Made by a program: the position numbers and the translations under genes. Positions 6,810 through 8,122 of a stretch of 8,122 bases of DNA are shown here, in pieces; position 1 is the stretch's first letter, and every line of letters starts with the position of its first letter. Origin of the DNA: Bacteroidales bacterium (GTDB lineage: Bacteria; Bacteroidota; Bacteroidia; Bacteroidales; VadinHA17); the NCBI GenBank assembly GCA_029935275.1, contig JAOZKQ010000089.1:1-8122 (forward strand). Direction: 5' to 3'. A model generated the notes under the pieces. The model ran no database searches. It saw nothing but the letters and a program-made list of their open reading frames with translations, and was not told where the DNA came from.

Positions 6810-6842
6810 TTTAAAATTATCTTAAATTTATTATTACTTTTG
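6810..6842 (+). promoter_or_regulatory. Bacteroidota-type housekeeping promoter for the ABC-F gene
   Basis: TACTTTTG (6835-6842) is an exact match to the Bacteroidota -7 consensus TAnnTTTG. TTTA (6810-6813) is one base off the -33 TTTG element, with a 21-bp spacer inside the accepted 17-23 range. Transcription would start in the upper 6840s, giving a leader of about 35 nt before the ATG at 6883. This implies the ABC-F gene is expressed independently of the permease. Confidence 0.55.
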
Positions 6843-6882
6843 CGGGCTTTTTTATAATAAAGTCAAAAAATAAATTTTTCAG

Positions 6883-8122
6883 ATGATTACAGTTGCAGAT
6901 TTAAAAATTCAATTTGGTAAAAGAGTTTTGTTCCAGAACGTAAATATGAAATTTACAGCAGGAAATTGCTATGGGGTAATAGGAGCAAACGGTGCCGGTA
7001 AATCAACTTTGTTAAAAGCAATTTCAGGAGAGATAGGGATTACTTCCGGGCATATTAGTCTGGGGCCCGGAGAAAGACTTTCTGTTTTAAGTCAGGACCA
7101 TTTTGCCTTTGATGACTACACAGTCCTTAATACTGTTCTTAAAGGACATTCTCAAATGTGGGATATCATGCAGGAAAAGGACGCTTTATATGCTAAACCT
7201 GACTTTTCTGATGAAGATGGTATGAAAGTAGCCGTTTTGGAAGATACTTTTGCAGAAATGGGAGGCTGGAATGCGGAAAGCGATGCAGCAACTTTACTGG
7301 GAGAATTAGGGATTAAGGAAGAATTTCATTATACTTTAATGAGGGATATGAGTGCTAAGCAAAAAGTCAGAGTTTTGTTAGCTCAGGCCCTTTTTGGCAA
7401 CCCGGATAATTTATTACTTGACGAACCAACAAACGATCTTGATCTCGAAACTGTTATGTGGTTAGAAAATTATCTGTCTAACTACGAAAATACTGTTTTA
7501 GTTGTATCTCACGACAGGCATTTTCTTGATACAATAAGTACACATACTGTGGATATTGATTTTGGGAAGATACAGTTATTCGCAGGGAATTATAGTTTTT
7601 GGTATCAAAGTAGTCAGCTGGCGCTAAGACAACAACAAAAACACAACAAAAAAGCCGAGGAAAAACGAAAGGAATTATTGGAATTTATTTCACGATTTAG
7701 TGCAAATGTTGCCAAGTCAAAACAAACTACAAGTCGTAAAAAAATGATTGAAAAGCTTAATATTGAAGATATTAAGCCCTCAACCAGAAAGTACCCTGGA
7801 ATAATTTTTAGTCCTGAACGCGCAGCTGGTGATAAAATTCTTGAAATTAGTGGCTTAAGTGCAAGTATTGATGGCAAAGTATTATTCAGGGATGTCGATT
7901 TTTATACAAACAAAGGCGATAAGACAATTTTTTTATCAAGAGATACCCGGGCAATGACCACTTTTTTTGAGATCATTAACGGGAAGCAAAAAGCAGATAC
8001 CGGTACATATCAATGGGGGCAGACCATTACTTCTGCTTATTTACCCTTAGACAATTCGAAATTTTTTAGAAGCGAATTAAGCTTATTTGATTGGCTATGC
8101 CAGTTTTCCACCGATACTTCAG
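6883..8122 (+). CDS. ABC-F family ATPase, YbiT-like (3' end outside window)
   Basis: The frame opens at ATG 6883 and is still open at the window end, giving 413 complete codons of a protein normally about 540 long. It is soluble, with no signal peptide or membrane helices. NBD1 (about 1-225) has Walker A GANGAGKST (34-42), Walker B LLLDEPTNDLD with D180 and E181, and the switch histidine H210 in SHDRHFLD. An Arg/Lys-rich helical linker at about 244-300 (RFSANVAKSKQTTSRKK) is the ABC-F interdomain arm that reaches the ribosomal P-site tRNA. NBD2 starts at about 325, but its Walker A position (about 352-360, SRDTRAMTT) has no GxxGxGKS/T. NBD1's signature is MSAKQ (156-160) rather than LSGGQ. 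Overall layout and motifs follow YbiT. ABC-F proteins act on stalled or hibernating ribosomes or give antibiotic protection; the exact role of this branch is uncertain. The missing part should carry the NBD2 signature and Walker B. Confidence 0.9.
   Translation, partial: MITVADLKIQFGKRVLFQNVNMKFTAGNCYGVIGANGAGKSTLLKAISGEIGITSGHISLGPGERLSVLSQDHFAFDDYTVLNTVLKGHSQMWDIMQEKDALYAKPDFSDEDGMKVAVLEDTFAEMGGWNAESDAATLLGELGIKEEFHYTLMRDMSAKQKVRVLLAQALFGNPDNLLLDEPTNDLDLETVMWLENYLSNYENTVLVVSHDRHFLDTISTHTVDIDFGKIQLFAGNYSFWYQSSQLALRQQQKHNKKAEEKRKELLEFISRFSANVAKSKQTTSRKKMIEKLNIEDIKPSTRKYPGIIFSPERAAGDKILEISGLSASIDGKVLFRDVDFYTNKGDKTIFLSRDTRAMTTFFEIINGKQKADTGTYQWGQTITSAYLPLDNSKFFRSELSLFDWLCQFSTDTS

Larger units (their letters stand above)
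6501..6882. other. Intergenic region rich in inverted repeats
   Basis: This 382-bp spacer lies between the permease and the ABC-F gene. I see no convincing coding frame in it. It holds a weak terminator-like stem at 6501-6517, a long imperfect inverted repeat at 6525-6577, a short perfect hairpin at 6645-6659, a REP-like palindrome pair at 6680-6730 and a promoter at 6810-6842. The stretch 6731-6809 is AT-rich with nothing I can name. Confidence 0.7.

Noticed and set aside
7614..7877. 87-codon minus-strand frame inside the ABC-F gene
   Set aside because: It is antisense to the ABC-F linker. The Cys/Leu-rich composition reflects reverse-complemented Lys/Gln/Glu codons.
4068..8122. Permease and downstream ATPase as one ABC transporter
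   Set aside because: The downstream protein is a duplicated ABC-F ATPase with a P-site-tRNA-type linker and no transport role. It is 382 bp away and has its own promoter-like sequence.

Overview
The window reads as a chromosomal segment from a member of the Bacteroidota. The reasons are: a CarboxypepD_reg-like plus TonB-plug protein with SusC-type motifs; a DUF5916 outer-membrane protein with a CBM9-like front domain; an FtsX/MacB-type permease of the 'DELSYDKFH' class; AT-rich spacers; start codons without clear Shine-Dalgarno sequences; and a TAnnTTTG-type -7 promoter element. None of this fixes the genus.

Layout. Positions 2-91 (+) hold the last 29 codons of a gene entering from the left. 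It converges tail to tail, 6 bp apart, on a 234-codon minus-strand gene (98-802) for a secreted or periplasmic protein with a carboxypeptidase-regulatory-like fold and a TonB plug but no beta-barrel. The 483-bp spacer 803-1285 separates that gene from a divergent plus-strand gene. It holds the most informative regulatory signal here: a strong match to a sigma-54 (-24/-12) promoter 34 bp before the plus-strand start, with two TGTC...GACA inverted repeats 21-22 bp apart located where an enhancer-binding activator would bind. A weaker sigma-54-like match faces the minus-strand gene at about the same distance from its start.

The plus-strand gene 1286-3928 encodes an 880-residue DUF5916 outer-membrane barrel protein. 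After 139 bp comes 4068-6500, an 810-residue ABC-type permease with two MacB_PCD/FtsX halves and no partner ATPase in the window. The pair could be one sigma-54-driven transcription unit concerned with the envelope, but this is inference. The 382-bp spacer 6501-6882 contains several inverted repeats, including a REP-like pair of palindromes sharing a CTTTAG core, and ends in a housekeeping-type Bacteroidota promoter. That promoter precedes an ABC-F ATPase of the YbiT-like branch (6883 to the window end, truncated by the window). Its second nucleotide-binding domain lacks a recognisable Walker A, and the first domain's signature motif is also degenerate, so one of its two composite ATP sites is probably inactive.

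I see no tRNA, rRNA, CRISPR array, complete insertion sequence or phage gene. No wholly new multi-gene system is evident. The best leads are the sigma-54 control region, the barrel-less plug protein, the degenerate ATP site and the REP-like palindromes.
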